From: Fervidifonticultor sp964526945
Lineage (GTDB): Bacteria > Sysuimicrobiota > Sysuimicrobiia > Sysuimicrobiales > Humicultoraceae
Length of the DNA stretch: 10,427 nt
Direction: 5' to 3'
Assembly (NCBI GenBank): GCA_964526945.1
Contig: CAZGNA010000093.1
Coordinates: forward strand, 1-10,427
A model generated the notes under the pieces. That model had not been told where the DNA came from and made no database searches. It was given only the letters and a program-made list of their open reading frames with translations. The translations under genes were made by a program, and so were the position numbers. Positions 1-8,062 of the stretch are shown piece after piece (the first letter of the stretch is position 1; each line of letters begins with the position of its first letter).

Positions 1-799
1 CCACGCGCACCCCCAGGGCAAGCCCCGTGGTGACGTTGAGCACCCCAAGCCCCACCTGCACCAGCCCGAGGACTGCGGCCGCCACGGCCCCGCGACGCAC
101 CGGCGCCTCGGGGCTCGTCCGCCCCCGCGCCGCCAGCAGCGCCACCACGGCAACGACGGCGAGCCCCACCAGACGGTGCACGGCGTGCAGCACCGCTGGC
201 GGCGGCCCCGCGGGCACGACGGCGCCACGGCACAACGGCAGGCCGCCGCAGGCCAGGCCGGCGCCGAAGGCGCTGGTGAACCCTCCGGTCAGGATCTGCA
301 CGTACGTGAGCGCGACGGCCGCTGCTGCCAGCCGCGACAGCCCCGGGACGCCGGCGGACGCCGCACGCGGGCGGCCGGCACGGTGCGCGTGCGTGGCGAA
401 GGCCGCCAGGACGCCGGTGAACGCCATCGCCGTGCCCAGGTGGACGCCCACGACCACCGGGGTCAGCGACGAGAGCACCGTGGCGCCGCCCAGGCCCACC
501 TGCACGCCCAGCAGGGCCAGGAGCCCCACCGCGCGCCGCGCGAGCCCGCCGGGACCCCGGCTGTGGATCCACGCCAGCACCGCGAGCCACAGCACGAGCA
601 GCCCCACGGCGGAGGCCAGCAGCCGGTGGCCGTACTCGATCAGCACGAGACGGTCCAGCGGCGGGACCAGGCGTCCGTGGCACAGCGGCCAGTCGGGGCA
701 CGCCAGGCCCGCGCCGGTGGCGCTGACGATCGCGCCCACCACCAGCAGCACCCAGGTGGCGGCCAGCGCGACCAGCGACAACACACGGAGTGTCCTCAT
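1..799 (-). CDS. ctaA: Heme A synthase (CtaA/COX15 family), 3' end cut by window edge
   Basis: This protein converts heme O to heme A in the cytoplasmic membrane for cytochrome c oxidase. From ATG at 799 the minus strand stays open to base 1, giving 266 residues of an expected 300 or so. The first half has the CPDWPLC motif (Cys34, Cys40) and IEYGHR (Glu55, His58), followed by a His at 120 in GVHLG. The second half repeats the pattern, with a Cys pair at 184/190 and HAVHRL (His205, His208). These match the Cys pairs, Glu and heme-ligand His known in Bacillus CtaA. About seven hydrophobic segments are visible (roughly 6-27, 58-80, 88-110, 118-137, 155-176, 203-224, 236-258); the last helix and final His lie outside the window. 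No good Shine-Dalgarno precedes the ATG, and no alternative in-frame start is evident. Its usual partner ctaB, if present, would be beyond the left edge. Confidence 0.93.
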   Translation of the reverse strand, partial: MRTLRVLSLVALAATWVLLVVGAIVSATGAGLACPDWPLCHGRLVPPLDRLVLIEYGHRLLASAVGLLVLWLAVLAWIHSRGPGGLARRAVGLLALLGVQVGLGGATVLSSLTPVVVGVHLGTAMAFTGVLAAFATHAHRAGRPRAASAGVPGLSRLAAAAVALTYVQILTGGFTSAFGAGLACGGLPLCRGAVVPAGPPPAVLHAVHRLVGLAVVAVVALLAARGRTSPEAPVRRGAVAAAVLGLVQVGLGVLNVTTGLALGVRV

Positions 800-1053
800 G
801 GACGCAGGCGGCGGGTCAGGGATCGCGCGTGCGGACGGTGCCCATGGAATCGTGCGTCGAGTTCGCGCCCGGCCGCAGCGACTCCTGCGGTTCGCGGGGA
901 CGGCAGCACCACGCCGGGCCGCCGGTCAGCGGACGACGGCGTCCTCCCGGCGCGGTGCGCAGAGCACACGTCTCCCCGCCTGTCGACACGGGCACCTGCG
1001 TGCGTTGGCGCAGGCGGTATGCGACTGGCCCACGCGCCGCCACGGCGCACCGC
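800..1053. other. Intergenic region between amidase and ctaA
   Basis: These 254 bp separate the amidase stop from the ctaA start (both minus strand). I see no convincing gene and no clear -35/-10 pair for ctaA. Three short inverted repeats are present: 1034-1039/1043-1048 (6 bp, 3-nt loop, 6 nt beyond the amidase stop), 995-1000/1009-1014 (6 bp, 8-nt loop) and 931-935/940-944 (5 bp). None is followed by a T-run on the minus strand. They could at most be weak or Rho-assisted termination structures, and hairpins this short are common by chance at this GC content. Confidence 0.5.
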
Positions 1054-2466
1054 TCACGCGTCGCGGGGCAGCACCGGGAGCGTCCACCCCACGGCCGCTT
1101 CGAGACGGCGCGCGATGCCCAGCAGCAGGCTCTCGGCGAAGGGCCCCGCCGCCAGCTGCACTGCCACCGGCAGCCCCTCGGCGCTGAGCCCGACCGGCAG
1201 CGAGATCGCCGGCAGTCCCGTCGCGTTGAAGAGGCGGGAGAACCGCGCGAGCACCCGCCGTACCTCCTGCCAGGCCGGACCGGTCGGGTCTGCGTCGGCG
1301 ATGCGGGGCGCGGCGACAGCGAGCATGGGTGCCAGCAGCACCGGGGTCTCGCGCAGGCGGGCGGTGATCTCGGCCTGTAGCTGCGCGAGCACCTGGCGGG
1401 CCTGGGCCACGGCCTCGGGCGGCGTCGTCGCGCCCTGGGCCAGAATCGCGCGCACGTCGGGACCGTACTCGGCCTCGCGTCCCGGAAAGCGCGCCCGGTG
1501 CACCCGCGCGGCCTCCCACCGCAGCACGACCAGCTGCGCCTCGTGGGCGGCCTCCACGTGCTCCAGTCCCACCGGCCTGACCGGGTGCCCCGCGTCCTCG
1601 AGGAGCCGTGCCGCGTCGTCGAGGGCGCGGGCGATGGCGGGGTCGAGCCCGGTCTCGAAGAACGGCCCCACCAGGCGGCCCACCGGCAGCCCGTCCGGGA
1701 CAGCCAGCATGGTCCGCGTGTAGGGTTCGGGCGGGACCCGGCTCGTGTGCTCGTCGGCCGGGTCTGAACCGGCCAGCACCTCCAGCAGGAGCGCCGCATC
1801 GCCCACCGTGCGCGTCATGGGCCCCACGGTGTCGAACGACGCTGCCAGGGGAAAGACGCCATGGCGGCTGACGCGCCCGAACGTGGGCTTGAGCCCGACG
1901 ATCCCGCAACACGCCGCGGGCAGGCGGATGGAACCGCCGGTGTCGGTGCCCAGGGCCGCTGCGGCCAGCCCGGCGGCGACCGCGGCGGCCGATCCGCTGC
2001 TCGAGCCACCGGTGATGCGCTCGAGGTTCCACGGGTTGCGCGCGAAGCGTCCGTGCGGGTTGACGCCGGTCACCCCCAACGCCACCTCGTGCAGGGTGGT
2101 GAGGCCGAGCACGACCGCGCCGGCCGCCTCCAGCCGCCGGACCGCGGTCGCCGTCTCGCGCGAGGGCTCGCGGCCCAACAGCGGCGACCCCGCGCCCAGG
2201 GGCACGCCGGCGATCGCCAGCAGGTCCTTGACGGCGACCGGGACGCCGTGCAGCGGGCCCTGGGGGCCGCCGGCGCGCAGGCGCGCGTCCAGCTCCCGGG
2301 CGCGCGCGCGGGCAGCATCGGGGAAGACGCGCACGTACGCCCCGACCCGGTCGTCGACGGCCGCGATCCGGCGCAGGTACGCGTCGACCGCGTCGATGCA
2401 CGAGAGCGCCCCGCGCGCGATGGCGGCGGCGAGCTCGGCAGCGCCAAGCTGCGTGGGATCGATCAT
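1054..2466 (-). CDS. Amidase-signature family hydrolase (GatA-like)
   Basis: This is a 470-residue amidase-signature enzyme, predicted to hydrolyse a carboxamide to acid plus ammonia in the cytoplasm. The Ser-cisSer-Lys triad is readable: Lys80 in PVAVKD, cis-Ser155 in GGSSSGSAAA, and nucleophile Ser179 in GTDTGGSIRLPA. Next comes GLKPTFGRVSRHGVFPLA and the family C-terminus with FNATGLPAISLPVG. Numbering falls within one residue of GatA, but the post-nucleophile segment (RLPAACCG) and the absence of gatC or gatB nearby argue against it being the tRNA amidotransferase subunit. The substrate cannot be told. The frame is open upstream to 2652, but that extension is Arg/Gly-rich and unlike the family. 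MIDPTQLGAAELAAAI at 2466 is a typical amidase N-terminus, although it lacks a clear Shine-Dalgarno. The gene is divergent from acs. Confidence 0.92.
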   Translation of the reverse strand: MIDPTQLGAAELAAAIARGALSCIDAVDAYLRRIAAVDDRVGAYVRVFPDAARARARELDARLRAGGPQGPLHGVPVAVKDLLAIAGVPLGAGSPLLGREPSRETATAVRRLEAAGAVVLGLTTLHEVALGVTGVNPHGRFARNPWNLERITGGSSSGSAAAVAAGLAAAALGTDTGGSIRLPAACCGIVGLKPTFGRVSRHGVFPLAASFDTVGPMTRTVGDAALLLEVLAGSDPADEHTSRVPPEPYTRTMLAVPDGLPVGRLVGPFFETGLDPAIARALDDAARLLEDAGHPVRPVGLEHVEAAHEAQLVVLRWEAARVHRARFPGREAEYGPDVRAILAQGATTPPEAVAQARQVLAQLQAEITARLRETPVLLAPMLAVAAPRIADADPTGPAWQEVRRVLARFSRLFNATGLPAISLPVGLSAEGLPVAVQLAAGPFAESLLLGIARRLEAAVGWTLPVLPRDA

Positions 2467-2498
2467 GGGAGGCGCACTTCGGCTCCAGGCCCCGGCTT

Positions 2499-2518
2499 CC
2501 TGCAGCGGCCGCTGCAGG
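2499..2518. repeat. Perfect 20-bp palindrome in the amidase/acs divergent spacer
   Basis: Bases 2499-2508 (CCTGCAGCGG) are followed without a spacer by their exact reverse complement at 2509-2518. The flanking bases 2498 and 2519 do not pair, so the symmetry is exactly 20 bp. It lies 33 bp upstream of the chosen amidase start and about 145 bp upstream of acs. It could be an operator for a dimeric regulator of one or both divergent genes, or it may be chance in GC-rich DNA. The sequence is directly visible; the function is inference. Confidence 0.45.
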
Positions 2519-2600
2519 CGGCGTCGAGGGCCACCCCGCCGCAACGTCCCGCCTCCCCGCCCGCACACGGGGCGTCGCCGGGCGCCGTCGTGGGGCCTGT

Positions 2601-2630
2601 AGGAGTCCCGGGCCCCCGCCTGGAACTCCT
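2601..2630 (+). promoter_or_regulatory. Possible hairpin in the acs leader
   Basis: AGGAGTCC at 2601-2608 can pair with GGAACTCCT at 2622-2630, giving eight base pairs with one bulged A (2624) around a GC-rich 13-nt loop. It ends 33 nt before the acs start codon. No T-run follows, so it is not an intrinsic terminator. It matches no riboswitch or T-box motif that I can recognise. It could be a structured 5' UTR element or incidental. Confidence 0.25.
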
Positions 2631-2652
2631 TCGCCAACGCTCCAGCAGGCAC

Positions 2653-2657
2653 GGAGG
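2653..2657 (+). promoter_or_regulatory. Shine-Dalgarno of acs
   Basis: GGAGG sits 6 nt before the ATG at 2664. It fixes the acs start at the position that also gives the standard 652-residue protein. Confidence 0.85.
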
Positions 2658-2663
2658 CTTGCC

Positions 2664-4594
<1,931 letters not shown>

Positions 4595-4622
<28 letters not shown>

Positions 4623-5524
4623 GGGACGCCCCCGCTCACCCCCGGGCGCGGGCGCTGCGCGGCCGGGATCCGCGGCGCGCCGGTGGGAGCGTGGAGCATC
4701 GCCCGCAGACGCGCCAGCGCGCCGGCCAGTACCCGCGAGACGTGCTTCTGGGAGATGCCCAGGCGGCGGGCCGTCTCCACCTGCGTCAGGTCCGTAAAGA
4801 AGATGTAGAACACCACCGCGCGCTGGAGGGGACTCAGGCGCATCAAGGCGTCGAGGAGGACGAGGCGATCCTCGACGGCGGCGTCCCATTGCACCCGCAA
4901 CCCCGCGACCTGCGCCGGGTCGATGCCAGGCTCGCCGTCCTCGGTCTCGACGTCCAGGGACAGAATGCGCACCGCCTGGCGCGTGCGCAACACCTGCGTG
5001 AGCACATCCTCATCGATGCCGAGCGCCTCCGCCAGGTCGGCCAGCCCGGGGTAGCGGCCATGGTCCTCGAGATGACGATAGGTGGCCTGCTCGATCTGCT
5101 CGTTTGCGCGCTCCAGCCACCGGGGCCGGCGTATGGTGGTGTGATGGTCCCGCAGGTAGTGTCGGATCTCGCCCCGGATGAAGTGCCGGGCGAAGAGCAC
5201 GAACGGCGTGCCCCGGGCCGGGTCGAAGTGCTCGATGGCGTGCAGGAGCCCGAGGTAGCCAACCTGCACGAGGTCGTCGTACGACCCCGCCCCCGCGTAC
5301 TCGGCCGCCACCCCCCGCACGAGCGGCGCGCACAGGCGGACCAGGGCGTCGCGGGCCTCGCGATCGCGGGTGCGGGCGTAGGCGGCAGCCAGGTGGTCAG
5401 GCTCGCGCCGTCCTGCCCCCGGCCGGGTGGGACGCCAGTTCCAGGTGCCGAGGACGGGCACACCGGCGCCCCCTCCCGCAGGAGTCACCGGCCATGAGGA
5501 CCACGTCGCACCGATCCCACGCAT
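4595..5524 (-). CDS. RNA polymerase sigma factor, SigB/SigF/SigG type
   Basis: This is a sigma-70-family factor of the group with regions 2, 3 and 4, directing RNA polymerase to an alternative promoter set. Region 2 spans about 46-135, with SYDDLVQVGYLGLLHAI, HFDPARGTPFVLFA and RGEIRHYLRDH followed by TIRRPRW. Region 3 is about 137-190, with LADLAEALGIDEDVL. Region 4 is about 225-275, with the helix-turn-helix TQVETARRLGISQKHVSRVL. These are hallmarks of the stress/sporulation SigB-SigF-SigG group. The start is uncertain: ATG at 5524 (309 aa) follows AGGGGGG, while GTG at 5461 (288 aa) has a better GGGAGG about 10 nt upstream. After region 4 comes an unusual 33-residue Pro/Arg/Ser-rich tail, whose end is encoded within the acs overlap. 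No anti-sigma (RsbW/SpoIIAB-like) or anti-anti-sigma gene is adjacent, so how it is controlled cannot be seen here. Confidence 0.95.
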
Positions 5525-5560
5525 GGGTTCGCCCCCCTGCTGTCGCCCGGCCGCGACGCG

Positions 5561-5620
5561 TCGACTGTGAACTTTCCTACGGGAAGATCAAAACAATAAT
5601 TCGGCTTGCATTGGCAAACT
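5561..5620. promoter_or_regulatory. AT-rich patch upstream of the sigma gene, likely promoter region
   Basis: GC drops to about 42% (25 of 60) in an otherwise >70% GC window, 40-100 bp upstream of the sigma ATG. It contains the inverted repeat TTGC-ATTG-GCAA (5605-5616) and TTCC-TACG-GGAA (5574-5585). On the minus strand I cannot assign a confident sigma-A pair or a SigB-like GTTT...GGGTA pair. It is probably the promoter/operator of the sigma gene; this is inferred from composition and position. Confidence 0.4.
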
Positions 5621-5659
5621 CCTGCCCGTCCAGCCACTCCGTTCCCACGGGGGATCGCC

Positions 5660-5677
5660 CGCCACACCGCCGTGGCG
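5660..5677 (-). other. Short hairpin in the lysC/sigma intergenic region
   Basis: CGCCAC at 5660-5665 pairs with GTGGCG at 5672-5677 around a 6-nt loop, about 60 nt past the lysC stop on the minus strand. No U-tract follows in the direction of transcription. It may contribute to ending the hom-thrC-lysC transcript but does not qualify as an intrinsic terminator. Confidence 0.2.
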
Positions 5678-5738
5678 CACCGGCTGACCGCGTCGCCCAC
5701 CCGCACCCAAGGACCGCAGGCCGCCCGTACGAGGTCCG

Positions 5739-6224
5739 TCACCGCGCCGCGTCGAGGCTGAACGCCCGGTGCACGGCGCGCACCGCCCGGTGGACGTCGG
5801 CGGCGGCCACCACGCACGAGATCTTGATCTCCGACGTGCTGATCATCTGGATGTTGATGCCCTCGCCGGCCAGCGCCCCGAACATCGTGGCCGCCACCCC
5901 GGGGTTGCTGGCCATGCCGGCGCCGACGATCGACACCTTGGCCACATCCCGGGCCGCCGCCACCTTCCCTGCGCCGATCTCCCGGGCCACCTCCCGGGTC
6001 ACCTCCTCGGCCAGCGCGGCATCGGCCTTGGTCACGGTGAACGAGATGTCGGCCCGGCCGTTGCGGCTGGCCGTCTGCACGATCATGTCCACGTTGATGT
6101 GGCGTGCGGCCAGCGCCGAGAAGATGCGGTGGGCGATGCCCGGCACGTCGGGCACGTCGCGGATCGTGATGCGGGCCACGTCCAGGTCGTGGGTAACCCC
6201 GGTGACCAGCCGGACGCGTTCCAT
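5739..6224 (-). CDS. Predicted internal in-frame product: aspartokinase beta subunit
   Basis: Within lysC, ATG (Met246) at 6224 is preceded by GGAGGAGGT at 6240-6232 with a 7-nt spacer. This is one of the strongest Shine-Dalgarno sequences in the window. Translation from here gives 161 residues covering just the two ACT domains. Bacillus subtilis aspartokinase II and Corynebacterium aspartokinase are known to make such a beta subunit from an in-frame internal start near residue 250, assembling as alpha2beta2. Position, signal and domain boundary all agree, but expression is inferred. The GGAGGAGGT also encodes Glu-Glu-Val, so coding constraint could contribute. Confidence 0.65.
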   Translation of the reverse strand: MERVRLVTGVTHDLDVARITIRDVPDVPGIAHRIFSALAARHINVDMIVQTASRNGRADISFTVTKADAALAEEVTREVAREIGAGKVAAARDVAKVSIVGAGMASNPGVAATMFGALAGEGINIQMISTSEIKISCVVAAADVHRAVRAVHRAFSLDAAR

Positions 6225-6959
6225 GGTGGGGACCTCCTCCACGATCGTTCCGGGCTCCTCGCTCCAGGTGGACCGCACGTGGAGCCGCACCCGGTAGTGC
6301 TTGGCGTACTCCACCGACCGCGTCTGCAGCACCACCGCGCCGCTGCTGGCCATCTCGAGCATCTCGTCGTACGAGACGACGTCCAGCTTGCGCGCCTCGG
6401 GCACGACCCGCGGGTCGGCGGAGAACACCCCCGCCACGTCGGTGTAGATCTCGCAGGCGGCGGCACCCAGCGCCGAGGCCAGGGCCACCGCCGTGACGTC
6501 GCTGCCGCCCCGTCCCAGGGTGGTGATCTCGTGGTCGGGCGTCACCCCCTGGAACCCGGCCACCACCACCACGCGCCCCCGGGCCAGTTCGGCGTCGATG
6601 CGCCGGCGGTCGACCTCGAGGATCCGGGCCTTGGTGTGCACCCCGTCGGTGAGGATGCGCACCTGGCTGCCGGTGAGGGAGATCGCCTCCTGCCCCAGCT
6701 CCTGGATGGCCATGGAGAGCAAGGCGATCGAGATCTGCTCGCCGACCGCCAGCAGCATGTCGAGCTCACGGGCGGGAGGGCGCAGGCTGATCTCCCGGGC
6801 CCGCGCGATGAGCTCGTCGGTCATGTCGCCGGGCGCCGACACCACCACCACCACCTCGTGGCCGGCCCGGCGCGTGGCCACCACGCGCCCGGCGACGTGG
6901 CGTACCCGCTCTGCGGTCGCGACCGACGTGCCCCCGTACTTCTGGACGATCAGTGCCAC
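5739..6959 (-). CDS. lysC: Aspartate kinase with two ACT domains
   Basis: LysC phosphorylates aspartate, the first step toward lysine, threonine and methionine, in the cytosol. The 406-residue protein opens with KYGGTS (Lys7), then VVVVVSAPGDMTDELI and the catalytic-domain motifs LDMLLAVGEQISIALL and TTLGRGGSDVTAVALA (about 146-161), then VRSTWSEEPGTIV. Two ACT domains follow, from about 264 (ITIRDVPDVPGIAHRIFSAL) and about 341 (VSIVGAGMASNPGVAATMF), so allosteric feedback by lysine and/or threonine is expected. Length and layout match the monofunctional alpha/beta aspartokinases of Bacillus and Corynebacterium. The start is GTG with GGAGG at 6970-6966, 6 nt upstream. It is the last gene of the hom-thrC-lysC cluster, 67 nt after thrC. 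An internal start at Met246 is annotated separately. Confidence 0.98.
   Translation of the reverse strand: MALIVQKYGGTSVATAERVRHVAGRVVATRRAGHEVVVVVSAPGDMTDELIARAREISLRPPARELDMLLAVGEQISIALLSMAIQELGQEAISLTGSQVRILTDGVHTKARILEVDRRRIDAELARGRVVVVAGFQGVTPDHEITTLGRGGSDVTAVALASALGAAACEIYTDVAGVFSADPRVVPEARKLDVVSYDEMLEMASSGAVVLQTRSVEYAKHYRVRLHVRSTWSEEPGTIVEEVPTMERVRLVTGVTHDLDVARITIRDVPDVPGIAHRIFSALAARHINVDMIVQTASRNGRADISFTVTKADAALAEEVTREVAREIGAGKVAAARDVAKVSIVGAGMASNPGVAATMFGALAGEGINIQMISTSEIKISCVVAAADVHRAVRAVHRAFSLDAAR
6232..6240 (-). promoter_or_regulatory. Internal Shine-Dalgarno inside lysC
   Basis: GGAGGAGGT on the minus strand is nearly a full complement to the 16S rRNA 3' end. It sits 7 nt before the in-frame ATG of Met246 and supports the predicted beta-subunit start. 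Confidence 0.65.
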
Positions 6960-6965
6960 GGTGCG

Positions 6966-6970
6966 CCTCC
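6966..6970 (-). promoter_or_regulatory. Shine-Dalgarno of lysC
   Basis: GGAGG on the minus strand lies 6 nt before GTG at 6959. It decides for this GTG start, which also places KYGGTS at the usual residue 7. Confidence 0.8.
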
Positions 6971-7014
6971 GCTCGTCTGCCTGCCGCTCGTCTGTCTGCC
7001 TCCCGTCCGCCCAC
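6970..7014. repeat. 15-bp tandem repeat between thrC and lysC
   Basis: CGCTCGTCTGCCTGC (6970-6984) is directly followed by CGCTCGTCTGTCTGC (6985-6999), 14 of 15 identical. A third, degraded unit follows at 7000-7014 (10 of 15). The array fills most of the 67-bp thrC-lysC spacer and ends at the lysC Shine-Dalgarno. It probably arose by slippage or local duplication. Any effect on lysC translation is speculative. Confidence 0.6.
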
Positions 7015-7026
7015 CGCCCGTGGAGC

Positions 7027-8058
7027 TCACGGGCTGGCCAACGCCTTGCCCAGCGCCTCCAGCGTCGGCGCCACCCGCACGGGCTCTACGCCGGGGACGG
7101 CGTCGGGATCCTTCAGGCCGTGTCCGGTCAACACGCACACCACCTCGCCCTCGCCCGGCGGAAGATACGCCAGGCCCGCTGCGGCCGCCGCCGAGGCGGG
7201 TTCCACGAAAATGCCTTCCCGGGCCAGCGCGCGCTGCGCGGCGGCGATCTCGTCGTCGGTCACCTGAAGGAACGCGCCGCCCGAGGCCCGTGCGGCCTCC
7301 ACCGCGCCCTGCCAGTTGGCGGGGCGGCCGATGCGGATGGCCGAGGCCAGGGTCTTGGGGTCTGCGACGGGCGTGCCGCGCACCAGCGGGTTGGCGCCGG
7401 CGGCCTGCACGCCGAACAGGCGGGGCCGGGTCGTCACACGGCCGGTCTCGGCGTAGCGGACGAACCCGCGCCAGTACGCCGTGATGTTGCCGCCGTTGCC
7501 CACCGGCAGCACGACGGCGGCCGGCGCACGCCCCAGCGCGTCGCAGATCTCGAACGCCGCGGTCATCTGGCCGTCCAGCCGCAGCGGGTTCAACGAGTTC
7601 ACCAGCACGTCGCCAAAGGCCCGGCTGGCTGCCTGCGCCAGGTCCAGCGCCCGGTCGAAGCCGGCCTCGATGGCCAGCACCTGCGCGCCGTGGGCGATGG
7701 CCTGCACGAGCTTGCCGCGGGCGACCGCGCCGGATGGCAGCAGGATCGCGCACCGCAGCCCCGCGCGGGCGGCGTAGGCGGCCGCTGCGGCCGCGGTGTT
7801 GCCGGTGGACGCGCAGATGACACCGCGCGCGCCCTCGGAGGCCGCGGCGCTCACGGCCAGGGTCATGCCCCGGTCCTTGAACGACCCCGTGGGATTGCAG
7901 CCCTCGAGCTTGAGCCACACGGGTCGGCCGAGCTGGCGCGCCAGGCGCGTCGAGGGCACCAGGGGCGTGTGGCCCTCCTGCAGCGTGACCACGACGCGCA
8001 CCGGCGGCAACCACGCCCGGTAGGCTTCCACGATGCCCGGCCACCCCACGGTCGCCAT
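7027..8058 (-). CDS. thrC: Threonine synthase (PLP-dependent)
   Basis: ThrC converts O-phosphohomoserine to threonine and phosphate, the last step of threonine synthesis. The 343-residue protein is a fold-type II PLP enzyme of the short bacterial threonine synthase class. EGHTPLVPS at about 28-36 opens the domain. The PLP Schiff-base lysine is Lys61 in NPTGSFKDRGM. ASTGNTAAAAAAYAARAG, VGNGGNITAYWRGF (PLP-phosphate Gly-rich loop) and VEPASAAAAAGL follow in the expected order. Start ATG 8058 lies 4 nt after the hom stop (TAG 8065-8063) with only a weak upstream purine stretch, so translational coupling to hom is likely. Its substrate needs homoserine kinase (thrB), which is not in the window. 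Confidence 0.97.
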   Translation of the reverse strand: MATVGWPGIVEAYRAWLPPVRVVVTLQEGHTPLVPSTRLARQLGRPVWLKLEGCNPTGSFKDRGMTLAVSAAASEGARGVICASTGNTAAAAAAYAARAGLRCAILLPSGAVARGKLVQAIAHGAQVLAIEAGFDRALDLAQAASRAFGDVLVNSLNPLRLDGQMTAAFEICDALGRAPAAVVLPVGNGGNITAYWRGFVRYAETGRVTTRPRLFGVQAAGANPLVRGTPVADPKTLASAIRIGRPANWQGAVEAARASGGAFLQVTDDEIAAAQRALAREGIFVEPASAAAAAGLAYLPPGEGEVVCVLTGHGLKDPDAVPGVEPVRVAPTLEALGKALASP

Positions 8059-8062
8059 GGCG

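Noticed and set aside
1034..1048. Intrinsic terminator after the amidase
   Set aside because: Only a 6-bp stem and no U-tract; hairpins this short occur by chance at this GC content.
27..1723. Plus-strand frames across ctaA and the amidase
   Set aside because: Antisense shadows; the minus strand encodes recognisable membrane and amidase motifs.
1054..2466. Amidase as GatA subunit of Asp/Glu-tRNA amidotransferase
   Set aside because: Triad spacing is similar, but the residues after the nucleophile differ from GatA and no gatB or gatC is adjacent.
2499..2518. Palindrome as cloning-vector residue because it contains PstI and NotI-like sites
   Set aside because: It is embedded in sequence of the same composition with no vector flanks; GC-rich genomes contain such sites naturally.
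2467..2652. N-terminal extension of the amidase by 62 codons
   Set aside because: Arg/Gly/Pro-rich, unlike amidase N-termini, and it would consume the divergent spacer with the palindrome and acs leader.
6841..6855. CCA triplet repeat in lysC
   Set aside because: It encodes the Val-rich beta strand conserved in aspartokinases; a coding effect, not a separate repeat element.
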